In this document: piece by piece, positions 1 through 10,217 of the stretch
Layout: every line of letters begins with the position of its first letter
Numbering within the stretch: position 1 is the stretch's first letter
Source of the DNA: Thermomicrobiales bacterium
Lineage (GTDB): Bacteria > Chloroflexota > Chloroflexia > Thermomicrobiales > UBA6265
DNA: 53,388 nucleotides
Direction of reading: 5' to 3'
NCBI GenBank assembly: GCA_023957015.1
Contig: JAMLHR010000016.1
Coordinates: forward strand, 1-53,388
Notes under the pieces: model-generated
The model's database searches: none
What the model was told of the DNA's origin: nothing
Seen by the model: the letters and a program-made list of their open reading frames with translations, nothing else
Position numbers and translations under genes: made by a program

Positions 1-68
1 CCATGGACGAAATGATCGGTTCCGCATGGAAATGGATGCAGGCACATCCCAACGGATACGAGGACTAA
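1..68 (+). CDS. galE: UDP-glucose 4-epimerase, 3' end only (partial)
   Basis: The frame open from the left edge ends at TAA (66-68) and reads DEMIGSAWKWMQAHPNGYED at its C terminus. This closely matches the conserved tail of GalE-type epimerases, which typically end in an Ala-Trp-x-Trp ... HPxGY motif. GalE interconverts UDP-glucose and UDP-galactose in the cytoplasm using bound NAD. Only about 22 residues are visible, so the catalytic YxxxK and Rossmann fold lie outside the window. It converges on plsY. The call rests on the tail motif alone; another extended SDR sugar-nucleotide epimerase is possible. Confidence 0.6.
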   Translation, partial: MDEMIGSAWKWMQAHPNGYED

Positions 69-112
69 ACGAATCAAGACGAGCGGTGCTTTCAACCACT
101 CGGCTTATCCCC

Positions 113-754
113 CTAAACTGACTGCTCGGTTGGTGGTTGGGCCACGTTCACACGTTGCCCGAACTTATTTTCAGTGCCGTTCAGCAGTCGCCGGATGTTA
201 GCCCGATGTTGAATGACGATGATCAGGCCGATACCAACGATGCCAGCCGCCCACCAACCGGGGACATACCCCATAAAGGCGAGCACCACCACCAGCGTCG
301 GTCCCAGCAGCGCTGTGAGAATCGATGCGAGGGAAACGTAGCGGGTCAAGTAGACTACCGCGATCACGAATAGCAGGAAGAGCGCCAACCACGGGAACAT
401 GGCAACGGAAGCGCCACCACCGGTCGCCATGCCCTTGCCACCCTTCATGCGAATATACGGGGACCAACAGTGACCGGCTGTCGCCGCGACCGCAGCCAAG
501 GCAACCGCCCAGTCCGGGAGATCCCACCATCGGGCGAGCACAACCGGAAGCACACCTTTGCCGAAATCCAGCAAGAAGATAGCGACGGCGATCTTCCAAC
601 CGAGGACACGCAATGAGTTCGTGGTGCCGGTGGCACCACTCCCCACAGTACGGATATCAACGCCCTTAAGCCACTTCCCGAGCACAAGACCCCAAGGGAC
701 AGCGGCAAAGAAAAAGGCAGCGAGCGCGAGTCCGATGGAGATGAAGACGCTCAT
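113..754 (-). CDS. plsY: Glycerol-3-phosphate acyltransferase PlsY
   Basis: PlsY is the membrane acyltransferase that transfers an acyl group from acyl-phosphate to sn-glycerol-3-phosphate, giving lysophosphatidic acid in the first step of phospholipid synthesis. The 213-residue protein has the family length and several hydrophobic segments. Conserved family motifs are visible: VGSGATGTTNSLRVLG at about residues 37-52 and the SPYIRMKGGKGMATGGG block at about 98-114, which carries the KGGKG phosphate-binding loop. It begins 2 bases after the der stop codon on the same strand, so the two are probably one transcript. The C terminus (NIRRLLNGTENKFGQRV) is typical of the family. Confidence 0.95.
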   Translation of the reverse strand: MSVFISIGLALAAFFFAAVPWGLVLGKWLKGVDIRTVGSGATGTTNSLRVLGWKIAVAIFLLDFGKGVLPVVLARWWDLPDWAVALAAVAATAGHCWSPYIRMKGGKGMATGGGASVAMFPWLALFLLFVIAVVYLTRYVSLASILTALLGPTLVVVLAFMGYVPGWWAAGIVGIGLIIVIQHRANIRRLLNGTENKFGQRVNVAQPPTEQSV

Positions 755-756
755 GG

Positions 757-2115
757 TTAGAAGTCCTCGTGGCGATCCCTGAAGCTCATTCGAATCGGGG
801 TACCCTCAAAGCCAAACACCTTGCGAAGTTCGTTCTCCAGATACCTCCGATAGGTGAAGTGTATCTGTTTCGGATCATTTGTGAAGAAAACGAATGTCGG
901 CGGTTCCACATCGGCCTGTGTAGCGTAGTAGAACTTGATCCATTTGCCGGGGCGGCTGGGTGGCTGATGCTTATCCACCGCCTCACGCAGCATCTTGTTC
1001 AACGCCGCCGTACTAACGCGCTTCTGTCGCTGCTCCAGTACCTCCAGCGCCGTATCCAGTACCTGATGAACGCGCTGCTGGTATTTGGCGGAAATGAAGA
1101 CTACGGGTGCATAGGCCATGAAATCCAGTTCACGCGCGGCGGTAGCGCGGAACGTATCCATCGTGGTGTGATCCTTCTCGATCAGGTCCCACTTGTTCAA
1201 CGCAACAACCAGCCCCTTCTTCTGCTCTTCGACGTATCCGGCGATGTGCAGATCCTGGGTGGTAAACCCCTCTTCGGCGTTAATCACCAGCACGACAACG
1301 TCGGCACGCTCAATCGAGCGCATTGAACGCATTACGCTGACGCGCTCGATCCCCTGTTCCACTCGCCCCCGGCGGCGAATACCAGCCGTGTCGATGAGCG
1401 TCACAGGTTCATCGTTCCAGAGAAGCTGAGTATCGAGACTATCGCGCGTGGTACCAGCGACATCGCTGACGATGGCGCGTTCCTGGCCAAGCAACGCGTT
1501 TAGCAACGCGCTCTTGCCAACATTCGGTCGTCCGACGATGGCGATCTTGGGACCCTCAAGTTCCTCGTCCTCTTCCTCATGCTCGGGGAGGTTCTCGACG
1601 ACCTTGTCCAACATGTCGCCGGTGCCGTTGCCATGATAGGCAGAGACGGGCATGGGCTCGCCGAGGCCGAGATCGTAATACTCATACGCCAACTCGCGCC
1701 GATTGACTGAGTCCGCCTTATTCAGGGCCAAAATCACCGGTTTGCTGGCCCGGCGAAGGACCTCGGCAATCTCATAGTCGCCAGCAGTCGGCGCACCAGA
1801 GGTGATATCGGTGACGAACACGATCACATCGGCTTCCGCAATGGCAGCATAGGCTTGCTCGCGAGTCTCCTCGGCGATGCGAGTCTCCTCATCGGAATCG
1901 GATGAGGAGCGCTTGATCTCGTCGTCGTCCATCAACCCGCCGGTATCGACCACAGTGAACTCGACGCCGATCCAGTCCGCCGTCCCGTAGGTACGGTCGC
2001 GCGTAGTACCGGGTTCGTTCTGCACGATCGCGCGGCGTTCGCCAATCAATCGATTGAAGAGTGTGGATTTACCCACATTTGGTCGGCCCACAAGGGCAAC
2101 AATCGGTTTGGCCAC
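757..2115 (-). CDS. der: Ribosome-assembly GTPase Der (EngA)
   Basis: Der is an essential tandem GTPase that helps mature the 50S ribosomal subunit. The 452-residue protein shows two complete G domains: first P loop GRPNVGKS at residues 10-17, DTGG 57-60 and NKAD 132-135; second P loop at 195-202, DTAG 242-245 and NKWD 307-310. A C-terminal KH-like domain ends in a family-typical RMSFRDR. There is a Ser/Asp-rich insert at about 62-80 in the first domain's switch region and an acidic linker at about 178-188. The start is GTG, with a GAGGT ribosome-binding site just upstream. It leads the der-plsY pair and is separated from gcvPA by a hairpin. Confidence 0.96.
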   Translation of the reverse strand: MAKPIVALVGRPNVGKSTLFNRLIGERRAIVQNEPGTTRDRTYGTADWIGVEFTVVDTGGLMDDDEIKRSSSDSDEETRIAEETREQAYAAIAEADVIVFVTDITSGAPTAGDYEIAEVLRRASKPVILALNKADSVNRRELAYEYYDLGLGEPMPVSAYHGNGTGDMLDKVVENLPEHEEEDEELEGPKIAIVGRPNVGKSALLNALLGQERAIVSDVAGTTRDSLDTQLLWNDEPVTLIDTAGIRRRGRVEQGIERVSVMRSMRSIERADVVVLVINAEEGFTTQDLHIAGYVEEQKKGLVVALNKWDLIEKDHTTMDTFRATAARELDFMAYAPVVFISAKYQQRVHQVLDTALEVLEQRQKRVSTAALNKMLREAVDKHQPPSRPGKWIKFYYATQADVEPPTFVFFTNDPKQIHFTYRRYLENELRKVFGFEGTPIRMSFRDRHEDF

Positions 2116-2179
2116 GGATACCTCGGATAGATTACGTCAACCGTCGAATCGGAACTTGCTCTCGTGGTGTTGGTAGACA

Positions 2180-2215
2180 AAGAGCAGGTGGTTTCATGCT
2201 ACACCACCTGCTCTT
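2180..2215 (-). terminator. Hairpin terminator between gcvPA and der
   Basis: A perfect 13-bp inverted repeat (2180-2192 with 2203-2215) encloses a 10-base loop. It sits 16 bases beyond the gcvPA stop codon and 65 bases before der. On the minus strand it is followed by TTGTCT, a weak U tract. It probably ends the purL-purF-gcvTHPA transcript and gives der its own promoter. Confidence 0.7.
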
Positions 2216-2230
2216 GTCATGCACAGTTCG

Positions 2231-3571
2231 TTAGCTGTTACGCAGTACCTCGGCGAGGTGGTCAGCACCGTCCTTTGAGTTCAACTCCGTCGCTGCGATC
2301 AGCAAGAGATGATCCCATTCCGGGTTAAACTGTCCCAGATCGACACCGCCAAGAATGCCTTCCGCGAGCAAACTCTCGAGCACGTCGGCGGCCGACTTCT
2401 CCGTCTTGAGCGTGAACTCGTTGAAGAACGGCGCCTCGTAGGCAAGCTCATATCCATCGAGAGCGGTGATCTGATCAGCCAGGTAGTGTGCGTTGCTGTA
2501 GGATGCACGACTAACTTCCCGGAATCCTTCCGGGCCGAGCGTGCTCATATAGACTGTCGCAGCTGTGGCCATCAATCCCTGGTTGGTGCAGATATTGGAT
2601 GTCGCCTTTTCGCGGCGAATATGTTGCTCACGCGTCTGTAGTGTCAGTACATAGCCACGCTTGCCCTCGCTATCGGTGGTGATACCGGCGATACGACCTG
2701 GCATCTGGCGGACAAGTGCCTTGGTGCTACCGAGCAGACCGACATATGGACCACCGTAGCTCTGAGCAACGCCGAGGCTTTGTCCCTCCGCCGTGACGAC
2801 ATCGGCACCGAGCTCGCCCGGCGACTTCAGCAGGCCCAAGGGCACAGGAGATGTGCTCACAACCAGCGCTGTGCCAGCGGCATGGGCGGCCTCGGCCAAG
2901 GCGGCGACATCTTCAATCGCGCCGAAGAAGTTCGGATAGGCAACGGCGACACAAGCGACATCGTCGCCGAGATGTGGGGTGATATCATCCACCGTCAACA
3001 CGAACGGATTGGCAGGTTGAACCTCGGTCACCGTCACACCGGCGTTATCGACGTAGGTATGCATCACCTGGCGATAAGCCGGATGCACGGTACCCGCCAG
3101 AACGATGCGATGTTTCTTCTTGCTGTTGGCCACTGTCATCAGCGCACCTTCAGCGAAGGCAGTCGCGCCGTCGTACATGCTCGCGTTGGCGACTTCCGTG
3201 CCTAGCAGCTCGGCAACCATCGACTGGAACTCATAGATAACCTGGAGCGTGCCCTGCGCCACCTCTGGTTGGTAAGGAGTGTAAGCGGTGTAGAACTCGC
3301 CCCGGCTCAGAACCTGTCCAACAGTCGCTGGTACATAGTGCTGATATGATCCTGCCCCCATGTAGTTGTCTTCAGGATTCGGTACCAGATTCAGCGACGC
3401 CAGATCTTGCATCCGACGGTTCGCTTGCATCTCAGTGAGCGATGGTGGCAGATTCAGTTCCGGAAAACGAACGTCCTCCGGGACTGGCGCAAAAAGTTCC
3501 TCAACGGAATCGATGCCGATCGTCTCGAGCATCTGCCGTCGATCATCCGAAGTATGCGGATTGAAAACCAT
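2231..3571 (-). CDS. gcvPA: Glycine dehydrogenase (decarboxylating) subunit 1
   Basis: This is the N-terminal half of the two-gene form of glycine cleavage P protein. With GcvPB it decarboxylates glycine and passes the aminomethyl group to lipoylated GcvH. The length (446 aa) fits GcvPA. Family sequence runs from an N terminus reading MVFNPHTSDDRRQMLETIG through LTEMQANRRMQDLA and PEVAQGTLQVIYEFQSMVAELLG to RREKATSNICTNQGLMA near residue 320. The PLP lysine belongs to GcvPB, not to this subunit. GcvPB is not encoded next to it: a terminator and der follow directly. The gene is 42 bases downstream of gcvH, with which it should be co-transcribed. Confidence 0.95.
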   Translation of the reverse strand: MVFNPHTSDDRRQMLETIGIDSVEELFAPVPEDVRFPELNLPPSLTEMQANRRMQDLASLNLVPNPEDNYMGAGSYQHYVPATVGQVLSRGEFYTAYTPYQPEVAQGTLQVIYEFQSMVAELLGTEVANASMYDGATAFAEGALMTVANSKKKHRIVLAGTVHPAYRQVMHTYVDNAGVTVTEVQPANPFVLTVDDITPHLGDDVACVAVAYPNFFGAIEDVAALAEAAHAAGTALVVSTSPVPLGLLKSPGELGADVVTAEGQSLGVAQSYGGPYVGLLGSTKALVRQMPGRIAGITTDSEGKRGYVLTLQTREQHIRREKATSNICTNQGLMATAATVYMSTLGPEGFREVSRASYSNAHYLADQITALDGYELAYEAPFFNEFTLKTEKSAADVLESLLAEGILGGVDLGQFNPEWDHLLLIAATELNSKDGADHLAEVLRNS

Positions 3572-3613
3572 GGTACCTGGATACCCTTCTGTTCGACATC
3601 GTTGTCGAGATGC

Positions 3614-3997
3614 CTACTGATTGGCCTCATATTCGTCGTAGGCAGCCGTGTCCATAAGTGCTTCCAGCTGAGCCGGATCCGCGATGCGAACCTTCACCAG
3701 CCAGGCATCATCGTATGGAGATGCGTTGATCACTTCGGGGCCATCGACGGCAGCACCGTTGATCTCGATAACTTCACCATCGATAGGTGAGTAAACATCA
3801 GAAGCGGCCTTTACGGACTCGACGACGCCGAACGGCTCGCCCGCCGAGACTGAATCGCCGACTTCGAGAAGTTCGAGATACGTGATATCACCCAACTCAC
3901 CCTGAGCGTGATCGGTGAGACCGAAGGTGGCGACATCGCCATCAATGGCCACCCACTCATGGGTTTTCGTGAACTTACGGCCTTCAGGTGCAGACAT
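3614..3997 (-). CDS. gcvH: Glycine cleavage system H protein
   Basis: GcvH carries the lipoyl arm that shuttles aminomethyl groups between the P, T and L proteins. I place the start at the ATG of MSAPEG (3997), because AAGGAG lies 8 bases upstream. A longer in-frame ATG at 4021 would itself contain that ribosome-binding site. The resulting 127 residues match the usual length. The lipoylation site is Lys63 within ESVKAASDVYSP, inside the expected biotinyl/lipoyl fold, followed by GEVIEIN and a C terminus that includes WLVKV. It lies between gcvT (45 bases upstream) and gcvPA (42 bases downstream). Confidence 0.96.
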   Translation of the reverse strand: MSAPEGRKFTKTHEWVAIDGDVATFGLTDHAQGELGDITYLELLEVGDSVSAGEPFGVVESVKAASDVYSPIDGEVIEINGAAVDGPEVINASPYDDAWLVKVRIADPAQLEALMDTAAYDEYEANQ

Positions 3998-4042
3998 GTT
4001 GTTTACTCCTTGTGTGATCAAACTGACGATACGTTCATTATC

Positions 4043-5182
4043 CTATGAATCGCGTTTGTAGAAAGGCACTTTCACCTGAACTGCCTCAATCGGTTTGTCA
4101 CGCACGATGATCTGAAGTGGTTTGCCGATGCCAGCATACTCCGACTTTATCAACGCGAGTCCGATATTCTCACCAAGTGTGGGTGAGAAGGTACCACTGG
4201 TCACTTCGCCGATGATCTCGCCATCGACCGCAACCGGATAATGCGTGCGCGGTGCTCCACCGCGACCAACGTACTTGAATCCGACTGCCTTGCGTGCAGG
4301 CTTGTTTTCCTTCACGGCTGCCATGGGTTCGCGACCAATGAAATCGCCCTTGTTCAGGTTTACGGCCCAACCAAGACCAGCCTCGTACGGACTGATGTCC
4401 ATACCGAGTTCTTGGCCGTAGAGCGGCATCCGAGACTCGAGACGCAACGTGTCGCGGGCACCAAGACCAACGGGAACCAATCCATTGTCCTTACCGGCAT
4501 TCATTAAGGCATCCCAGACAGCGGCGATATCGTCCAGCGCGGTGTAGAACTCGAAGCCATCCTCGCCGGTGTAGCCGGTACGGGCGATCTTGGCAGCAAC
4601 GCCAGCCACGGTGCCGTTGGACCAGGAGAAGTAGTCGATAGCGTCGAGATCAGCATCGGTAATCGCGGCTGTGATTGCCTGGGCATTCGGACCCTGGATC
4701 GCGATCATTCCCGTGGTGGGAGAAATATCTTCCAACGTCACATCAAACCTGGGATGCTCGCTGGATTGCTTGAACCACCATGCAGAATCAACGGCGGAGT
4801 TGGAGGCGTTCATGCAGACCATGTAGCCCTCTTCGCCTTCCGGATTGCGATAAACGATGAGATCGTCGATTACGCCGCCATCGGGATTACCGAGCAGCGT
4901 GTATTTGGCTTGACCTGGCTCGAGACCGCTGAGGTCGTTGGTGGTCGTGTACTGGAGGAATGCCAGCGCATCCGGACCAATTACCGAGAACTGTCCCATG
5001 TGTCCGAGATCAAAGAGACCGGCGGCGTTGCGCACCGCGTTGTGCTCGGCGATGACACCCTCGTACTGGACTGGCATATACCAGCCAGCGAATGGCACCA
5101 TGCGCGCTCCGAGCGCCACATGGCGCTCAGTCAACGGTGTTTGTTTCAGTTCTTCGCTCAACTGCTCCCCTACTTTCTGCAA
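4043..5182 (-). CDS. gcvT: Aminomethyltransferase, glycine cleavage T protein
   Basis: GcvT releases ammonia from the aminomethyl-GcvH intermediate and forms 5,10-methylene-tetrahydrofolate. The 379-residue protein has the family signatures: TPLTERHVALGARMVPFAGW near the N terminus, RNAAGLFDLGHMGQ, NDLIVYR-type core sequence (here DDLIVYRNPEGEEGYM), and GYTGEDGFEFY at about 207-217, followed by the C-terminal barrel with TSGTFSPTLGENIGLALI. The start is probably TTG at 5182, 8 bases after the purF stop codon. A second TTG seven codons later is preceded by GGGGAG but too closely. No glycine riboswitch can fit upstream, so expression appears to follow the purine genes. Confidence 0.93.
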   Translation of the reverse strand: MQKVGEQLSEELKQTPLTERHVALGARMVPFAGWYMPVQYEGVIAEHNAVRNAAGLFDLGHMGQFSVIGPDALAFLQYTTTNDLSGLEPGQAKYTLLGNPDGGVIDDLIVYRNPEGEEGYMVCMNASNSAVDSAWWFKQSSEHPRFDVTLEDISPTTGMIAIQGPNAQAITAAITDADLDAIDYFSWSNGTVAGVAAKIARTGYTGEDGFEFYTALDDIAAVWDALMNAGKDNGLVPVGLGARDTLRLESRMPLYGQELGMDISPYEAGLGWAVNLNKGDFIGREPMAAVKENKPARKAVGFKYVGRGGAPRTHYPVAVDGEIIGEVTSGTFSPTLGENIGLALIKSEYAGIGKPLQIIVRDKPIEAVQVKVPFYKRDS

Positions 5183-5190
5183 ACTCTGGT

Positions 5191-6606
5191 TTAGGATACT
5201 TCCAGAGCAAGTTTATCCAGATTACTGAAGGTTTTCACCGGATAATGACCGGTCATGCACGCATGACAGAAGCGATTGTTGCCCTTGCCGATCGCGTCCA
5301 TCAAGCCTTCCAACGAGAGGTACTCAAGTGAATCGACCCCGATATGCTGCGCGATCTCGGGAATCGTCATTCTCGCCGCGATCAACTCCTCGCGCTTGGC
5401 GAGATCAACACCGAGATAACACGGCCACATGATCGCTGGTGCATGCACACGCATGTGCACTTCTTTCGCCCCAGCACTGCGCACCAGATCAACGATCGGT
5501 CGGCTGGTTGTGCCGCGAACAATGGTGTCATCGACCAAGACGACACGCTTGCCTTCGACAACCTCCGGCAACACATTGAACTTGAGGCGGACCGCCTGCT
5601 GTCGCATCTGCTGGTTTGGCTGAATGAAGGTGCGACCGATATAGCGATTCTTGATCAAGGCTTCACTGTATGGGATACCGCTCTCTCGCGCATAGCCAAT
5701 GGCTGCGGGTGTCGCAGAGTCCGGCAAGCCAACAACGACATCGGCATCGACAGGCGCCTCGCGCCAGAGCTGGCGCCCCATATTCTGCCGCATCATATGC
5801 AGGCGCTCACCCATGAGCTGGCTGTCTGGTCGAGCGAAATAAACGAGTTCAAGCAAGCAGAGCGCTGGTGGTCGATCCGTGACAACTCCGAGCGATTCAC
5901 AGGATGTCGCGTCGATGCGGATGATCTCTCCGGGTTCGACTTCACGAATGAACTCTGCCCCGATCGTCATCAAGGCACAGGACTCGGAGGCAACAACGTA
6001 TCCCTGATCGAGCTTGCCGATACAGAGCGGCCGCACGCCAATACCGTCACGAACCGCGAACAACTCGTTGGTGGTGAGAACTGCGAGGCTGAATGCACCG
6101 ATCATCTTCGGCATGGCGTTGCGAATCTTCTCGGCGATGGTAAAACCGTTGGCTAACGCGATCATCCGCGCCAACACCTCGGAGTCCGTCGTGGTTACGA
6201 ACTCCTCGCCCGCCTGTTCCATCTCTTGGCGAAGCTGAACGGCGTTCGTGAGATTGCCGTTGTGGGCGATGGCGATGGGTCCCAGCTCGGTCTCCACATA
6301 CATGGGTCCAGCATTGCACTGCAACGTGGAACCAGCTGTCGAGTAACGGGTGTGACCGATGGCCGCGTGGCCGGGTAGGCTCTCGATATCGTCTTCGTCG
6401 AACGCCTGCGCCACCAGACCGAGATTGCGGCGAACACCAATCTGCCCGCCGTCTGTGGCGGCGATACCGGCACTCTCCTGTCCACGGTGCTGAAGTGCAA
6501 ACAAACCAAAAAAGGTTACACGGGATACATCAAGACCTGGAGCGTATATGCCAAACACGCCACATTCTTCATGGGGTTTGTCGTCCAACTCCCAAGGGAA
6601 GGTCAT
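5191..6606 (-). CDS. purF: Amidophosphoribosyltransferase PurF
   Basis: PurF makes phosphoribosylamine from PRPP and glutamine, the committed step of purine synthesis. The 471-residue protein starts with a short leader before the N-terminal nucleophile Cys15 in EECGVFGIY, as in the B. subtilis-type enzyme that is activated by propeptide cleavage. LQHRGQESAG and HTRYSTAG mark the glutaminase domain. VVLVDDTIVRGTT at about 364-376 is the PRPP-binding loop. Cysteines in PALCLLE, MWPCYLG and NRFCHACMTG fit the [4Fe-4S]-containing subfamily. Its ATG overlaps the purL stop codon as ATGA (6603-6606), implying translational coupling. Confidence 0.96.
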   Translation of the reverse strand: MTFPWELDDKPHEECGVFGIYAPGLDVSRVTFFGLFALQHRGQESAGIAATDGGQIGVRRNLGLVAQAFDEDDIESLPGHAAIGHTRYSTAGSTLQCNAGPMYVETELGPIAIAHNGNLTNAVQLRQEMEQAGEEFVTTTDSEVLARMIALANGFTIAEKIRNAMPKMIGAFSLAVLTTNELFAVRDGIGVRPLCIGKLDQGYVVASESCALMTIGAEFIREVEPGEIIRIDATSCESLGVVTDRPPALCLLELVYFARPDSQLMGERLHMMRQNMGRQLWREAPVDADVVVGLPDSATPAAIGYARESGIPYSEALIKNRYIGRTFIQPNQQMRQQAVRLKFNVLPEVVEGKRVVLVDDTIVRGTTSRPIVDLVRSAGAKEVHMRVHAPAIMWPCYLGVDLAKREELIAARMTIPEIAQHIGVDSLEYLSLEGLMDAIGKGNNRFCHACMTGHYPVKTFSNLDKLALEVS

Positions 6607-8807
6607 GCCATCTCCGCTTCCACGCCCACGCTCAGTGCAGATTCACTGGCCGCGAGCGCATCTGATAGTTGCACGGATGTCCCATCCGGCAGGACAACAG
6701 CATCACCTCCAACAACACCGATCTGCTGGTGAGGCAGCTCCCATTCCTCAGCCAGACGGCGCAACTGCATGGTGGCCGAGGCATCGACCGCAATCAGAAC
6801 GCGACCGGCACTCTCACCGAACCAGGTTGTGTCGATGCGATCGGTGGTGTCGATATCAGTGAGCGTCACACCAATACCGGATGTCAACGCCATTTCAACG
6901 ATACCGAGAGCGAAACCACCGGCGGAGAGATCGTGAACTGCGGCATCAAGCCGGGCGCTGGCAACAGCGTGAAGGAAGCGAATGAGGCGAACCTCGGCAT
7001 CAAGATCGATTGCCGGAGGTCGTCCTGCAGTCATCCCGTGGATATAGGCCAGGTACTCGGAACCACCCAACGAAGGTTGTCCCTGACCGACGAGCCAGAC
7101 GGTCTCGCCGTCCTGCCAACGCATATCCATCGCTGTCGTCACATCCTCGAGCACACCAACGCAACCAATTGCCGGTGTTGGGAAGACGGGTTGCTGTTGG
7201 GTTTCGTTGTAGAGGCTGACATTGCCACTGACGATAGGCACACCCAGCTTGCGGCTGGCATCGCCCATGCCCTTGACCGCCTTTACGAGTTGGTAGTCGG
7301 CCGGATTGCGTTCCGGCGAACCGAAATTGAGACAGTTCGTTAGACCAAGCGGACGAGCACCGGTAGCAGCGACATTGCGTGCGGCCTCAGCCACCGCATG
7401 CTGCGCGCCCAGATAGGGATCGAGGTAGACGCGGCTCAGTACAGTCGAGGCTGATCGCCATACCGCCCCGCGTTCCCTTCTGGCGGATCACAGCGGCGTC
7501 CGCCTGACCGGGGCCGAGTACGGTGTTCGTCAGAATCGTGTGATCGTATTGCTCCCAGATACCTCGACGAGAGCCGAGGTTCGGACTCTCCAGCATTCGC
7601 AGCAGGGTGGAGTCGACAGCCGACGCATCGATATCCGGGATTGTGTCCAGATCGAGCTGTTGCACCGTCTCCAGATAGGCTGGAGTACCCGGATCGATCG
7701 GGTAAACCGGACAATCATCAATGAAGTTGCGCACTGGTACATCGCAGACGACATCCTTGCCGTCGCGGACGACAATATTACCGGTGTCAGTAACGCGACC
7801 AATGACCGAAGCGTTGAGGCTCCATTTGTTAAGCACGTCGGTAATCTCTGCCACACGATCGGGCGTCGCCACCAGCACCATGCGCTCCTGGCTCTCGCTC
7901 AGCATGATCTCATAGGCATTCATGCCGTCTTCGCGGCGTGGAACCAACGCGACATCGATATCGACGCCAACATCACCGCGGCTGGCACACTCGACGATCG
8001 AGCTGGTCATGCCGGCGGCACCGAGATCCTGCATCGCGACCACCGACCCCTGCGAGAGGAGTTCGAGGCAGGCCTCCATCAACTGCTTCTCCAGGAACGG
8101 ATTACCGACCTGGATCACACCACGATGTGACGCTTCCGGATCATCAACTGACGAGAACGTGGCACCATGCAGTCCATCGCGACCGGTATCGGCACCGATC
8201 AGCATGAGCACGTTACCAACACCGCTTGCGGCAGCGCGAACGATGCCATCGACTGGCGCGATACCCACGCACATGGCGTTGACGAGCGGATTGCCGTTGT
8301 AACTGGCATCGAAGAAGACCTCGCCGCCAACCGTCGGCACACCGAGGCGGTTACCGTAGCCGCCGATTCCGGCAACTACGTGCGAGTACAGGTAGGAGTT
8401 GCGGGGAACGTCAAGCGGTCCGAATCGGAGTCCATCCAGAATTGCCACCGGTCGCGCACCCATCGTGAAGATGTCACGCACAATGCCGCCAACACCGGTG
8501 GCGCGGCACCATTCCCCGGCTCTACGGCGCTGGGGTGATTGTGACTCTCGACTTTGAAAACGGCAGCATAACCGTTCCCCAAATCAACGGCACCAGCGTT
8601 CTCACCAGGTCCTGCACCACCACGGTGCTTCCGTGGGCAACCAGCACAACAGTGGTCGTGAATGCTTGTAGCCACAGTGCTCGCTCCACATCGCACCGAA
8701 CATACCGAGTTCAACCTCGGATGGTTCACGCCCCAGAGTTCCACGATCTGCGCGTATTCGTGATCACTCAATGCAACGTCGCGCCACTGTCCTTCGGCGA
8801 TAGCCAA
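6603..8807 (-). CDS. purL: Phosphoribosylformylglycinamidine synthase PurL (frameshifted in this sequence)
   Basis: PurL (FGAM synthase II, small bacterial form) converts FGAR plus glutamine to FGAM with ATP. Three colinear pieces together make about 730 residues, as expected. The start ATG at 8807 follows AGGGAG. The first piece contains [20 protein letters not shown] and [13 protein letters not shown] one-base shift near 8502 leads into [20 protein letters not shown] through MAISLDC. A second shift near 7425-7435 leads into [15 protein letters not shown] and the C-terminal AIRS-like domain ending at 6603. Sequence between about 8640 and 8710 (expected [10 protein letters not shown]) is also scrambled by compensating shifts. 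All parts of the family are recognisable, so I read the breaks as probable sequence errors rather than decay. Confidence 0.9.
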
Positions 8808-8913
8808 TGAGTTTCTCCCTTGATTGGTCCATGTGGAATTCGTCGCGAAAGCGGGTCATCACGGCGGCCAGCCTCACCGCTCCTAATCATTCACAAGTCT
8901 ATCACCGAATCCA

Positions 8914-10217
8914 CTATCTGATCGTTCGAATCGTGCCCCTGGCGACATCATGAACGACGAAGGATCCCAGCTGGTCGACGGGGAGATGAATCAGGCGTCC
9001 GTTTGCTGTCCGCGTCATCGTAAGCGCAAATCCAGCAGTGTCCTCACCCACGGTAATCATCGTTATCGCGATACCGGATCTTGCTACTCGCCGTGCCTCG
9101 CGCAGCGTCGCCGTGATCGTCTGCTCAGTGACCGGGTTCTCGAACACGGAGATGTGTCCATCCTGGTAGGCGGTGGGATCGCCATCGATCCGCGATGCGA
9201 TGCGCCTTCATGATTGATGTGGGTTTGAAGGATCATACAGCCACTGAGTCGCTGCAGTTCATCGCTACGTGTTGCAGCGCGATTCTTAACAAACGTCGGC
9301 GGCTATCAGTACGATGCCGCTACGTTTCACCGTGCCGAGCCGGAGAATCCCACTATCTTCAGGACATCGCGCTTGTGGGTGGCGGCGTTGAGCGCATCGA
9401 GTGCGATGGAGGCTCGCTTGGCGATATCCCATGCCCCGGAATCGAACATCGACCGACTCATATCCAGCATGAGTACCGTCGCGATTGCCGCACCTGATTC
9501 GCGATCCTTGACGACAAAGTTCTCTGGTGAGAGACGGAGCGTTCCGCTCTCATCGCGCGAGCGTATTGCGAACATGAGTGAGGCGGTGACATCCAAATCG
9601 AATGGTCTTCCCCACTCCCACGGAATGAGGTTATCGCCTGGCGTACCAGAGATACCGGAGAACGGTATGCTATGCGATCCCCGGCCCCGCTGCTGCGGAG
9701 GGATATGCATGTGTCGCAGCAAGCTGCTACCGATCCGTCGGATTGCTCTAACGGTGAGGCGTAGTTGCGTGCCCTGGGCGATGACTAATCCGGACTCGAT
9801 CAGCTGTCCCCGCATATCGGACCATTTCTCGATCCACTCGCGTTCCTCGTCGCTGAGTGTACGGTCGATGAGTTCCGGATCCAGGTTATAGAGATCGTCA
9901 ATGTTCTCGATCTGGCGCAACTGCTCCCGCATGGAGGAGACGTCCTCAAGACGACGCGACTTATCCAATGATTGATCACCATCATCGTGCTGACGATCAC
10001 CTGACAGTTCATGCCGCAGGTCGGTGGCCTCTTCACGCAATCGATCGAGGATGTCTAAGAGCCCCATATCCTCGTCCGTGCCCAGACGGAAGACATCCTG
10101 TAGGGCCTTGTCCACATTGCCATCGTGCAGCACCCGATCGGCGATCTCGTCGATCACACTCGCCACATCAATCCGGATGGACGCCGTTCCGCGGTGGTAT
10201 GTGAGGATATCAGTCAT
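8914..10217 (-). CDS. VWA-domain protein, Mg-chelatase ChlD/CoxE-like (frameshifted)
   Basis: The intact first part (about 297 residues) has a long charged, helical N-terminal region, a central block and the start of a von Willebrand A domain with a MIDAS motif DMSRS at residues 252-256. The frame then breaks near 9330. The C-terminal part reappears with DGDPTAYQDGHISVFENP and ends at 8914. Sequence from about 9150 to 9330 does not give a clean frame and must hold at least two shifts. Its start ATG (10217) overlaps the stop of the upstream AAA+ gene (TGATG), so the two form a coupled ATPase/VWA pair. Such pairs typically remodel or insert metals into partner enzymes; the target here is unknown. 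Confidence 0.75.

Noticed and set aside
69..112. Possible terminator between galE and plsY (weak hairpin with a mismatch)
   Set aside because: Only a 7-base arm with a C-A mismatch and no U run on either strand; too weak.
5183..5190. Glycine riboswitch before gcvT
   Set aside because: Only 8 bases separate the purF stop from the gcvT start, so no leader can fit.
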